Assembly (NCBI GenBank): GCA_022605955.1
Contig: JAKCOZ010000005.1
Coordinates: 43,762,950 to 43,826,949, forward strand
Direction of reading: 5' to 3'
Source of the DNA: Rallus limicola
Lineage: Eukaryota; Chordata; Aves; Gruiformes; Rallidae
Length of the DNA stretch: 64,000 bases
The position numbers and the translations under genes are program-made. The notes beneath the pieces are model-generated. The model made no database searches, was not told the origin of the DNA, and was given only the letters and a program-made list of their open reading frames with translations. Below are positions 1-12,160 of the stretch, in pieces. The first letter of the stretch is position 1. The number at the start of each line of letters is the position of its first letter.

Positions 1-3000
1 TTGATCCTAGTGTCATGAAAGGCCACAGCTAAACTTCAGGATCTTGCCCTGTGACAAAGGTTTCGTATCACATTCCTGGCATCAGGGAGCATCTGGTGCT
101 GCAGGAATACAAGGAACTAAAGCTAATACATATACGAGAATCTGGATCAGGCCTTGAATTCCAGAGGGCCCCAAGTTTGCGCTTCATCAAACAAGGGAAG
201 CATAATATTTATATGCATACATGCGTGTATGCATGCATATGCCTCTTTGCCCGCATGCAATATATAATGCATGTACACAGTGTTTATACAGTTCAGCCAC
301 ACATAATAGAAACTTCCTTCCAACTCACAGATGCATTCATGATCACGTACTGGTTGTGTGAGGCTGTAATCATACATTCTTAAGCTAGAAAATAGCAACC
401 AAAGAGCTCAAAACAGATTTAGCATTTGTCTATCAGTCCTTGCTGTGGAGAAGGCACTAATTCACAGGGGCTGTATTATGCTGCTCCTCGTTAAGCCCGG
501 GGCTGCTGACACTGGCTGTGTGATGGCTGGAGCGGTCTGCTGAGACTGTCCTGGCTGGAAAACAAAGTGCTGGTTGTAAGCACTGCTATGTGCAAAGGAG
601 CTGGCCCAAAGCTGAAAGCAGAGGGAGGATCTCTTGCGGACCAGCTAGCTGTCTTAAGACCTCTTTGAAGAAACAAGACAGATTTGCTTAACCTAAATCC
701 ACGATGGCTCAGGCAACACAGAAGAGGAGGAGCAGGCTATTGCATCCATTGAGGATAAGACAAACATGGCATACTTGTGTATGTGACGCAGCATTATGGA
801 CTTCTCTTCCTCCCAAATTCTCCTGTGTGAATGAAACAAAACATCTTGGGCAAAAAGCTGTTGCTTCACCACAGATTTCCCAGTTGAATTTGAAAGTTAA
901 CTTAATCTTGGAAGTTGTCTGGACCTGAGGGCAGTGTAAGCTACAGTGAACCCCTGGGTTTGTGTTCCCCAGCTGACCTAACCAAAGACACAACTCAGTG
1001 CCCTCCTTTACTGCCTCTCCCTCTCCTACAGTGGGACCTGTGAGTGCAGGAGATTTTGGAGGGGAGTGGTGGGCCTTCCCCAGCAGGGATATAGCACATG
1101 GTACAGACTTGTATGCAGGAGGACCCGATGTCCTTCCACCCACAGTGATTTGGATGTAGTCTCAACATCAGTTCTCTGTTTCCAAAATGAGGATAAAGAT
1201 CATCCTCTGCATGCTTTGGCTTGTAGACTGTAGTTTCTTTGGGGAAGATACTGTCCCTCCCTGGAAGTGCATAAAACCCACAGCACAATGGCATGCCGTT
1301 TCATTTGGAGCCTCTAGAAGGTACTGCAAGACCAACAGAGAATAATCCTGCCTTAGAGATGGACAAGGGATAGACAAAGTCCAGGGCAGCTGCAGCAGGG
1401 CTGTGTTCCCATCTCCAGTGGTGTGGCGATGCAAACAGATTGGGAGCACACAACTAAGATTTCTCCCATCTGGAGCTGCCCAAGGCATTACCTCAAAAGA
1501 TGAATTCTCCAACAACAACAACAACAAGATTTCTAACCCCAGTCCAAGTACAAAATGTGGCCTGAACTGGTCAAAACCTGCTGACAGCCTTAAGCAGCAT
1601 GAGGAACCTGTTTCATGATGGCAGTTGGTTATTTTAAAACTGAGCTGAAAGATTAATGGCGAGATTTTAAAAAAATGTAGGCTCCCAATGACAGGAACCG
1701 ACAATTTGCTCATGCAATTTCCCATTGCTATGTGTGCCATGGGGAGAAACGGGTGGGCAAAATGACACACGGTCATTCCATGCCCGTACATTTTCTGGAA
1801 ACCTTAGCCCTAAAAAGGCAATAAGCAAATAAGCACAGCATTCAAATGAAAGGCAGAGAGACTTAGGCTGAGAGATACATTGATATTCTTTGTTAATTTT
1901 TTTATTCAATTAAGAGGCACATGCTGATTATTTTTAGCAGTGTCGCCCTGATACAATTCAGATGTAAATCACATTTCTGTAGTCAGCTGCTGCTGTTTAA
2001 GCAGAAATATTTTGACACTATAATTATAGGGTTGAAACTATGCTTTACATTAGTGTATAAAACACTCATTAAATTAAAATTCTTCCATGAAATCATGAAA
2101 ATAAACAGTCTGTCTGAACTAGCATCAACAAATTCACAGGATGCTTCTGCGTTTTCTCAGGGCTGGCCTTCAAGTGACTGTATTACAAGGACCTTATTTA
2201 ACCGTGAAGTGTTAAAGGTTCACATTCTTTTGAAGGTACCATTCTGCTTATTTTTAAAATTATTGCTTTAATTGTTTTTACAACTTGTAAGATTTTAAAG
2301 CTATTAAGCCTCAAAGTTGTGGGAAAAATTAAAATGGTGATTATTATAACTTGCATGTCTCTGAGATGGCAGCGGCATAGCATTTTTTTTCAAGGGTGGA
2401 TTAAATAAAAGGGGACCGTGGCACCATATGTGGCAGGTCACATTGGTCTATTATGGCTGAGAACCAGGATACATAATGTATACACACTGTCTTGTGGGAT
2501 GGAAAAGAAACCAAAAGCTCAAGGTGGCAACCATGTTAGGGGATTCCTTTTGCCCTCTGCCTTGATCCCCACCATCTTCCCCCCATCCGTCATGGACCAG
2601 ACAGTCCTGCAGATGATGGCTCTTTCTGTCTGTGCCCGAAGATAGGCAGAAGTTTTCAGCAGGAGGTGAGAGAACAAGATCATCATAGTGGGGTCTTTCC
2701 ACGTTGCAGGAGAAGGAATGAGGACATGTATCTTAGTCTTCTCTTGCTAAGATGGGAATTAATTTATCAGGTCTGTTTTCATTTACTCCACTCCCTAAGG
2801 ATAAGAAGTTGCTCCTTATCAAATTTGTAGGTGTGCCAAACTGATGTCACTGTCCATAGAAAGAGGCAGTCTCCTCTGGCCCAACAGTCTCCTTACAGGG
2901 AACCACTGATGGGCAATGGCATCAACCCTGTTTCCTCCACCACGTGGCCCATCATGGGCTTGAGCAAAACTTCAGGGTGGGACCTGTGGTTGAGATCCCT

Positions 3001-3742
3001 GAGGCTCACCCTCCATGTTAGTAACCCTGCTTATGTTGGCACACTAAGAGTCCTGGCTGGGTTTTATTTGTTTTCTCTTCATCTGTACCGTATCACTGAG
3101 CTTTACAATGCACGGAGTGAGCTGCGGCTGTGTGAATGGCACGGGATCTTCAAGATGCAGATGATGTAATCACAGTGGTCTGAAGCATTTTTGCTACATC
3201 TATATTCCATTGAAATCCACAATTATGGTTGACTTTTCTTTGATTGAAGATATTCCAGAAAGATGGACTGCAATGGTAATTGCACCGTTTTATCTTAAGA
3301 TACGAATCTGAGACTGATCCCTCTGGTCTTATGAAATTACAGTCAACATGTTATTTTCTCCATTTGTGCACGAAACATATATACAATGGTGGTCGCTGCA
3401 ATGTATATTTAGTCTTAACTTGTCAGAACCATCAGCTAAAAAATATTCAAGCCCTTCAACCATTTTATTAACCAGGATTATGCACAAGAAAGTCTGTTTC
3501 AGAGTGTAAGTTTTTAGCACACGTTGTAATTTAATAGTAAAGATTTATATTTTTTTTAATGTTATAGTTGTCTTCCTTCAGCAGCCACATGGATGACTTT
3601 TTTGTCCAGCATTACTGGTATTATGGTTATCCCTCCTCTCCCACAGCATGACATTCTCCACATTGGATAGCAATAACCTTCTTTTCAGAGCCTAGATGCT
3701 GTAGTTCAGTGAATTTGATTAAAATTTTCCTTGAGGTCAAAA
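1..3742. other. Intergenic DNA, no gene seen
   Basis: No ORF here resembles a known protein, and none is flanked by convincing splice sites. It has an alternating ATGC/TATGCAT-rich patch (210-275) and an (AAC)n run at 1511-1527. The 207-codon minus-strand frame at 1168-1791 has no recognisable domain and is treated as chance. Confidence 0.6.
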
Positions 3743-3888
3743 GGAAAAATCTATTTTAACACTGGAAAATATATTGTTAAGAAATTTTTATTCTAGTTTC
3801 AGATTATCATGAAGTGGAAAAATCTATTTTATCACTGGAAAATATATTATTTTAAAATTTTTATTCTAGCTTCAGATTATCCTGAAGC
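3743..3888. repeat. Tandem duplication, two 73-bp units
   Basis: Units 3743-3815 and 3816-3888 both run from GGAAAAATCTATTTTA to a GATTATC(A/C)TGAAG end. They differ at about 8 of 73 positions, so roughly 89% identical, and abut without spacer. AT-rich; function unknown. Confidence 0.85.
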
Positions 3889-6800
3889 CTGTGGGGGATG
3901 TTCAGCGTGGTTTTGAGAAATCCCAGTAATAATAGAGGATAAGTTATCCTTTTTTTTTTCTTCCAGATCATTACAGAAAATATTTTTAGTTCTCAAATTA
4001 GAAAATTTGCAATCTTAATTATTTTTTTTTACTTACTATGTTTATTCAGATGAACTATTCTAACTCTTGATCACTAGATTTTCAGGTCCTACACAGAATA
4101 TCATGAGAGTTCTTTCAGATTTTTAAGCAACATATACAGAAATTTTTGTTGTTGACACAGTGAAGGCCGGGACAGAGAACCATTTCTTGGTTAATACATG
4201 TTCCTTCAGAAGAAGGATAAAGGCTTTTAAAAAACTAAATGTCTGAATTCCTGGGGGAAAAAAAATCAGAGCAAAAATGTCTTTCTAGCAAGCAATTAGA
4301 AATATTACATTAAATTTACTGAAGATGTTACATGTTACTGTGTCTATTTGGGTTACCACACAGAAGGTGTTAATGTGCACTCTGGCGTAGCTACAGTTCA
4401 CTTTCCACTGATATTTTCTAGAATCTGCCTGGGACTCATTTTTCTTGAAAATATTGCTGTTTGCAAAGTTGCTCTCCACAATACTCAGAAGACAAACACA
4501 GCTGAAGTTTATCTGAAGGACTTGGCTTAGCAAAAATATTTTTCTAGAGATTATTTTCTGGGGCTATGTCTATTAAAGACATTACATATATAAAAAGTAA
4601 TTTAGTGACAAGTAAGTGGTGACACATTGGTGCAAGGGTGAGGGTAAACTCTGAGGACAGAGTGACTTAAAACAGTACACAGTGATAGCAACATAAACAG
4701 ATGTTAGTAAACTCTTGCAATGACAAATGCCCAGGTAAATCAGATTACTCTGCAGTATTCATGTTTATATAGTCATTTTGGGGTACTTAAGGCACCTCAC
4801 ATATGAACCTTTCACTTCAGAGCTGCATGACCTCTCATCCATGGCAGAGGATTTAATTGCCTGGTCCCACGTCTTCTGGCAGAGGTTCTGGAATATTTTT
4901 GAATATTGTAAGTTGAGGCCACAAACAAGACTCCACAGTTTGGATTTTCCACCAGCTATTCTGCCTTCCCGTTTTCCCCCTGTGCTTGGAGCAGCTCTGG
5001 GGATACTCAGGAAACACTACTCATGGTTGAAGCAGACTAGTTGCTGACCACCAGAACTAAATACCCAGCCCCATATGTTTCAAGAAAGGTTGTTTGACAA
5101 CCATTCTTCATTCAGTTTCGGCTGCCTCCAAGTACCTTCCTCTCCTTCAGGAACAACTTCATTTCTCCTAACCTATGCTAGGCTAGTCCATTTGTGGCCC
5201 CTTACTTAACCAGTGTTGATGGAGAGATCTATGTTCCTCAGTGTCCAAGATCAACAGCTAACGCCACCATGAGTACAGATTTCATCTTGCCCATACCTGC
5301 CCCACTTATGGAAGCCCAGGAACTTATAGCTTCCTCACCTTGCTCATGGCCAGCAGACACCGACACAGTCCAAATCTTTGGGAAATATTAGAGCTTCCCT
5401 GCCTTCTGCACATTCTTCCACTTTCCTTATATTCTCCCAGAAGAAGTTATATGTCCCATATCTTCTCACATACAAGTGTTGAAAGAGTAAAATAAGTTCT
5501 TGTTAACATCCTAAATGCTGATTCCTGCCATGGACTGGGCTCAGCAATCTGCATTATCACAATCAGCTGGCTCTGCCACCAGCCAGTTCAAGTGACACAT
5601 AATTGAAGTAGGCAGGAATGAGGAATTATGACCAATGAGCTGTTCATCCTCTCAGAAAAGCAGCCTTGCATAGAGAATGGAGTTTTACACTTTTAAAGTT
5701 GAGGAAGCTGAAGCCTGAGTGCTCCAGTGGTGCAGACTCCATTTCCAGCCAAAAAGCCTTGGTAGGTGGCAGAAATAGAGGTGGTCAAGCATATAGCCAA
5801 CCTTTGGAAAACCTGAACATAGGATACCCTCCACCATGGTGACAAACACTGTCAGTTTTACAAAGGGTAGCATATTTTAGTTTAATTCTCACATTTTTCT
5901 TGAAAACTGGAGATGGAGATGGGCTTTGGGTACCTTCTTTTCAGAAACTCAGGAAATGTTTGGGAGGCAAAGAGAGTGACCAGCCCTCTTTATGTGCCCA
6001 GGACATATTCTGGACTCCAGGTTGGCTTGAAATCCAAAGTCATGCAAGATCTCTGCCCAAGGCAAGTACCATGGTCTACTGCAACACCCAGAGGAGAACA
6101 AAGTTTCAGTCAGAGATGCAGTGTTTTACTGCTTATTCTCCCATTTTATTACCAACTGTGAGACAAAAGCAAACAATTCAAATGTTGGCTAACACACTCT
6201 GCCACTGTGTGCTTGAGGGTTTCAGGAGGTGCTGGGTTAGGTGCCTGTTAGTTGGTCACAGGAAAGGTGCTAGACAGTGGCCCCATCCTGAACATGAAGG
6301 ATGAAGCCTCCTGGGCAACACTCACAAAAGGGGATTGGGCTGTCCTTCTTCAGTAATAGGGCGTTAACAGCTATCCTCCTCAGCTGACTGTCTGAGATGA
6401 GGTTAGAGCATTCACATTCAGACTGACAAAGAAAGAAATAGGTGGAAACATTACTTGGCCTTGCTAGCAGCTAGAGCCCCTTCTCTCCACAACAGACACC
6501 TCACTCTCCCCCCCTTTTGCACATCCCCAGGCACACTTGCAGCCTTGGATCGCTTTATTGCTTCCAGGGGGAGAACATTATTTGGTCTTTGCACAGATCT
6601 CTGTGCCTTCCCTTACAACTCTCTTTCTTCCCATCCCAGACTCCTGAATATGTTAGCAGTACTAAATAAGCAGCACTTCAAACAGTTTTGAAGCTTTCTC
6701 TGGCAAAACCATAAAATCCGTACTGGTAATATATATATATATTTCTATCCCAGATTCCAAATCTGTTTCCTTTAAATCCAATAAAATTTATATCATAGGG

Positions 6801-9162
6801 CTTAAGGGCAGAGGGCTTCATACAATTGAAACTGATTCAGTAAATGCAAAACATAAAAATAAAGTATTGGCATTTGATATTCCTATATTTCAATATTGCT
6901 TTGATATTCCACTATGAAACTTAAACTGGGTTGGGGTTTTATGCATTCTTTCCCCCCCTCCCCCTTTGATTTCCCCCACTTTTTCCTTTGAATTTCGTCT
7001 CTTTAATCACTGGACCATGGATCTGAAATACTTGCAACTTGTTTGTGGAAGGCCAGAGTCTAAAGCAGCAGCTTGTTTAGGGAGTTATTTCACCATCTGT
7101 TCTCTCTTTTTCCATTAGATGGCTGGTTTTACATAAAGAGTCATTTTATCAAGCTTCCATTCACTCAGTAGTGCATCATCTTGCTTCATTCACATACACA
7201 AAAGCTCATCTATCATTCTGTTTGTAAATAGCACCTATTTGTATAATGATACATTGAGAGCACACATACCTCAACAGGCTGTCTTCTTCACTGACTTTCC
7301 CGGACGCCACTTAGAACTCCTTGGAGCCAGGGTTTGCCTAAAATTGCATAACAGATGCGAAGATCCGATGTTTGAAAGGGGTGGTTATGATCATCTAGTC
7401 TGACTTTTGATATAATGATGGGCGTAAATTAACAAAGGCCAAGAACTGATCTTGAATCTTCTGGTTGAGCTGGAGAAGGTTAACAGAGATCTACAGCCTT
7501 GGAGTTGTTTCAGCCATCAGAGGGAATTGGCTCCTTTTTGTGAAGAAAACATCACTCCCTTTCCAGCTACTGATTTTTATTGTCTTTGCACTGATAAAAG
7601 CAAGACCTATCTGATATCCAAAACCTCTTCCCCACAAGGAATTTTGGATGTGGAGGTGGCCCCTACAGCACAGGGCCTGCATCCATCCATGCTTTTTAGA
7701 AGCAGCGAGCAGCTAGAGTTGTTTGGCTGCTACCTGCAACCTACGTTGCCAACTTATGTGGAGTTTCTCATCAACCAACACCCCCAAGCCTGAGGGCTCC
7801 TCTCAATCCATTCTCCATCCAGCCTGTAGTTGTGCTTGGGATTGCCCAAACCCATGTGCATACCCCTGCCTTGTGTTGTCAACAAAGGTGCTAAGCAATG
7901 CTTGTCCAACTCCTGAGGAACACCAATCACTGGAAGGTGTTTCCACTCTGGCCTTCACATCCACTTGGATATCACAGTAACATACGAGCTCCGCTGCCTG
8001 AAAGCAATCAAAGCCAGCTGGCAATCTGCATAGATACACACTTCTGATCACTTCAAACCCTTCACTGAGCTAGGAAGATGCAGATTAGACTACACACAAC
8101 TGATAAAGTTGATACCACCTCAGCACAGAGAGTTTGAATAGTTGAGTTTCTTTCCAGCCTTGTTCTCCATGAGTCTAAAATACATAAAACTCACAATACT
8201 GTGTAATTAATGTTTATTTGCCTACCATCACCTGCATTTGGTGATTTAAGCATCCCCTGAAGGTGTTTGCAACTTCAAACAGCTGTTTATTTTACTACAC
8301 TAAAAATTCTCACCAAAAAACAGTATTTGTCAAGAGATTTTTTCAGAACCCCTAGCCTTTAACTTCTCAAGGAGTTCTTCATGAGGGGACGATTCATTGC
8401 TAAAAGAAAGAAAGAAACCCAGGAAACTTCATCATGTTTTTTCTATTTTCTGACTAATTCTTATTTTAGGATAATCCTCCTACTTCCCAGGTCTATTTAA
8501 TGCTACTAACTATTCTTGGTGTTACTAAGAATAGTACCTGACTATGATTTCCTCTTCTGCGAAGGTGAAAGGATGTGTATCACCTTCCTTATCCTACTTG
8601 GTGGCTGTCAGAATTTTTCAAGGTTTTATCTGGTATTAATCTTAGAAATTAATATTTCATGTATGCACAGACATTGTACAGCAGAGGTTTGAAAGGGACA
8701 GAATCCATCTGGAGTATCACGAATTCTGAAACATCCTTTTAACAGCCAAATAGCTGACATCTGATTACTGGGGAGATGTTCTGGATAATTCAGACTGTTC
8801 TCTGGTCCCACTGTCATTTTTTAGTCATATCATGCCTGTTTCTTAGCACAAATTGCTTAACACATCCACCCATTTTAAGACAGCAAAAAATCATTTTGAC
8901 AAGCATTCATTATTCTGAAATCACATATTAAAGAGAGTAACATTTGCAAAAGTACCACAACTATTAAGGGAGAAGAACTTATATGAGGTATAACCTTACT
9001 GTGCAGCAGGTAACAGAAGCATTAATAGGAAAAACCTAAGTGGAAACAGTTGACAAAATAAATTAAAGCACTGAAAAGTGACTAAAAATGGCATCCTAGG
9101 GTCCCACGTTTATTATGTGTTACTGACTCCAGATCAGATTTGCTCAGTGTACAAATAAGGGG
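3889..9162. other. Intergenic DNA, no gene seen
   Basis: AT-rich unique DNA with a short (TA)n at about 6729-6741 and an (AAAG)n patch near 8404-8417. A short stretch at 7385-7410 (ATGATCATCTAGTCTGAC) resembles the 3' UTR of old amniote CR1-like LINEs, too short for a firm call. Confidence 0.55.
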
Positions 9163-9228
9163 TGAAATTCTAGCTGGGCTGAATTCAACTGGAGCTTTGC
9201 AGATGACTTCAGTGGGGCCAGGATTTCA
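9163..9228. repeat. Old palindromic (MITE-like) repeat remnant
   Basis: Left arm TGAAATTCTAGCTGGGCTGA and right arm ending GGGGCCAGGATTTCA are inverted copies matching at about 21 of 29 positions around a GGAGCTTTGC centre. From memory this is the dispersed amniote palindrome whose ends read TGAAATCCTGGCCCC. Confidence 0.5.
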
Positions 9229-9929
9229 TTTTAAAAGACTTTTTTTTCTTCTTCTTTTTGAGCAGCCTGTGGAGATTTGACTTGGAGGATCACAAGGCTG
9301 GTTGAAATGTAAAACAGAAAAATCCTAAAAAAATTTCAAAATTGTTTCATTTTGTAGACTTGAAAACAGGCCAGTTTTACACTTCTGTGTTTTATAGCTG
9401 AAGATTTTGCATATGATGTTTTTATTCAGTGTTCTTATCAAGGATATCACTGACATGTTTATTATCATTCTTTACTGCCAGAAACACAGAATTTGGAAAA
9501 ATAAAAAAATCGAACTGATCATGCTTGCATTGATCTTGATAATGCTTGTCCATAAAAATGTCAACAGAAAAAAGAAGCCAAATCATGACAAGTGAAAAAC
9601 TTTGGTTCCCTTTAACGATTTTGCGTTGAAAAATAGTCAGGTTTTCAAAGGGAGGAAGAAAAGTTTTCCCAAAACAGGGGCTTGCTTTCCCCGGTGCTTT
9701 GCATTCCTGGACCAGTTTCCTGAATACATTGGGTGCCTTTTTGCCCCAAAGCCCATGAAGGCTGGTTGCTGCCCACCCTGGGCATTTTCAGTGGAGCAGC
9801 CATCAGTGAAGGACAGCGCACTGTGCTTCCCTCCTCCCTGGCGCTGATGGGGCTGGGGAAGGAAGTTTGTTTTACCATTTCCCGTGCTGTGCTCTTTCTG
9901 CGGTTAGAAAGAGACTCCAGACTCCAGAG

Positions 9930-10330
9930 CTGTCAATCTGGCACTTTTCACTAGCACTTAAAAGCAATTTCAAAATCTATTAAAAAAATTAGATCCCAAA
10001 CCTGCTGTATGTGAACAGACAACAGCAAGAGCCATACCGAGGGCTTTGATTGTACGCGGGGCTGGCTGGAGAGAGCCGGTGCTGTGCGGATATTACATTT
10101 TATTTTTGATAGCGCAGGACCTCTCTCTGCTTCTGTCATGTCTAAGCTGTCTGTTTCCATCAGGGAAAGGTCTTACGAGCACAAAACACATGGGCAGCCT
10201 TTCGGCCCTGTTTCAAATTTCTGCAACACAATAAATCCGTTTGTTTTTATTTCTTCTTTCTGTAAACATTTCTCCATCTAACATAGTAACTGCTGTTTAT
10301 ACAGCGCAGTAAAAACACAGGTCAGAGCAC
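9930..10330. promoter_or_regulatory. Candidate conserved regulatory segment
   Basis: Unique DNA with retained CpGs (TACCGAGG, TACGCGGGG, GCCGGT, TGCGGAT, AGCGC) in an otherwise CpG-poor desert, plus CTTTGAT (TCF/LEF-like) and homeodomain-like TTTATTTTTGAT motifs. No open frame of interest. Conservation and activity are inference only. Confidence 0.25.
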
Positions 10331-12080
10331 AATAAGATTATAGTCTTACTTCAATATGTCCAATCCGTAATAAAATAAAACCCTACAAAATATCCAGAGG
10401 AATGGTTTGGGGTTCTCTTCGTATTAATGTATGTCGTATGGGAGGGTTGTATTGGGGCATAATATTTTCCACAGCTGTCAGGACTTATTTAAAAGGCAAT
10501 ATCCTTTTTCTGGGATTTTATTTAGGTTCTGTTTATACCATGTGTAGGATTGTTAATCCCATGATGTATGACTCAGCGGTGTATGATTACTTGAAGGTAA
10601 TATGTACAAAATGAGCTAAATATTTTGGGGTAGATCCTTGGGATCAGACACACTGGGCTTGCAATAGCAGAAGTGAGGTGTGATAAGGAGGGAACAGAAA
10701 GATAACTGCAAACTGCTTTTGAGTCATGTGCTTGGCCCAACAGGAAACCACATCCATCTATACAGTGCATTCCCCATTCTCTATAGCCCCCATGGTCCCT
10801 TCTGCAGGGAGTCACTGGACAGAGGCTCAGATGCTTCAGTCTTGAATCTTTTTTCACAGGTCTCTGTATTATATCTCTCAGTGTCATGGAAAGAAAGGGC
10901 ATTTACCCCCCTGAACTGGGATCCTGGTTTCAGTGGGGATAAATTAATTTTCTTTCTAGTAGCTGGTATCGTGCTGTGCTTTGGATTTAGTATGGGAATA
11001 GCACTGATAATACACTGGTGCTTTCAGTTGTTGCTATGCAGTTGTAGTGTCCACACTAAGTCAAGGACTTTCCAGCTTCCCCCATCCTGCCAGGTACACA
11101 AGGAGCTGGGAGAGCACAGTCAGGCTGGCCAGCTCAGGCTGGCCAGAGGGATATTCCCTGCCACATAATGTCATGCTCTGGAATCAACTGGGGAAGCTAG
11201 CTGGGATGTGGGACCACTGCTTGGAAACAGGCTGGGCATCGGGGTGTTTTTTTCCACAGCTTGGTGAGCAATTGCATTTGTACACCACTTCTTCAATCTT
11301 ATTCTTTATTCATAGTAGTATCATCATCATCATCATCATCATTCTCCTCTTGCTTTGTTAGCCTATTAAATTGTTGAAGGTTTTTCATTCTCCTCCCCAT
11401 GCCTCTGGCAGCTGCTTGTCTTTAATTACCTGCCGGGTTTAAACCACACACATGGCTATGCTCCGTCTACTGCAGCATGCCTGAAGAGGCACAAATCCCT
11501 AAAAGGCCAGCTAGGTCAACTTTCGTGGGTGATTGCCTCATGAAGGACAGAAGCAGGCTGAAATAGCTTTGTAAGTGTTATTTCATGTGAAATAAGAAAC
11601 ATCGTATGTCTTCAGGTTTAAACAACATGAAACACGGGTTCATTTCACAGGCTGTGTAAGTATGCTGAGATGTGCTTTCTATCATCTGTGAGTCCTTTGA
11701 CATGGAAAACAGAAGCATACCTAAACCCACCAAGCTAAATTTGTCCCAAATGCAACTTCATTGGCCTTAAATCAGGAATGTGTTTGGCCTGGTGACTCTA
11801 TAGGTATTTATTTTTGCCATTTAGTGAAGTTTTTTCCAAGTGAATGGAAATGAAAGGAAACTATTAAAAGGATATAAAGTACCCATACTATTAGGTTGTT
11901 AATTTTCTCTTAGTTATTCGGTATGTTTGGTAACCCACTTCTCTGGCCAGGGAATTTTCAAGGACACCACCAACTTCTGTGCTTCCAAACTCTGGGTGCT
12001 CCTGGAAACAGATGAAACATGTAGAGATTAAACTTGTTAAGGTGCCAACAGGCAAGAAATTTTTAAGCATTTAAATGCCT
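10331..12080. other. Intergenic DNA with an (ATC)n microsatellite
   Basis: (ATC)n runs at 11320-11342. A 162-codon plus-strand frame (10680-11168) has a hydrophobic stretch but no recognisable family and no supporting splice or conservation pattern, so it is left out as a gene. Confidence 0.55.
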
Positions 12081-12090
12081 GGAGAAGCAG

Positions 12091-12160
12091 ACCAACTCCT
12101 AAAGGGATTTTTAAAAGTACCCATATGCCCAACTCCCCCATGTCATGGGAGTGCGAGTGA
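12091..12160. repeat. Possible old palindromic repeat remnant
   Basis: AAAGGGATTTTTAAAAGTAC followed by CCCAACTCCCCCATG and TCATGGGAGTG resembles the dispersed amniote palindromic repeat with GGGATTTTCAAAAGTGCC and AACTCCCATTGA segments. Weak; based on memory of the family. Confidence 0.35.

Noticed and set aside
1168..1791. 207-codon minus-strand open frame
   Set aside because: Its translation shows no domain, repeat or family resemblance, and it has overlapping frames of similar quality on both strands. Treated as chance.
10680..11168. 162-codon plus-strand frame with a hydrophobic segment
   Set aside because: One hydrophobic run is not enough; no signal peptide, family motif or splice context.
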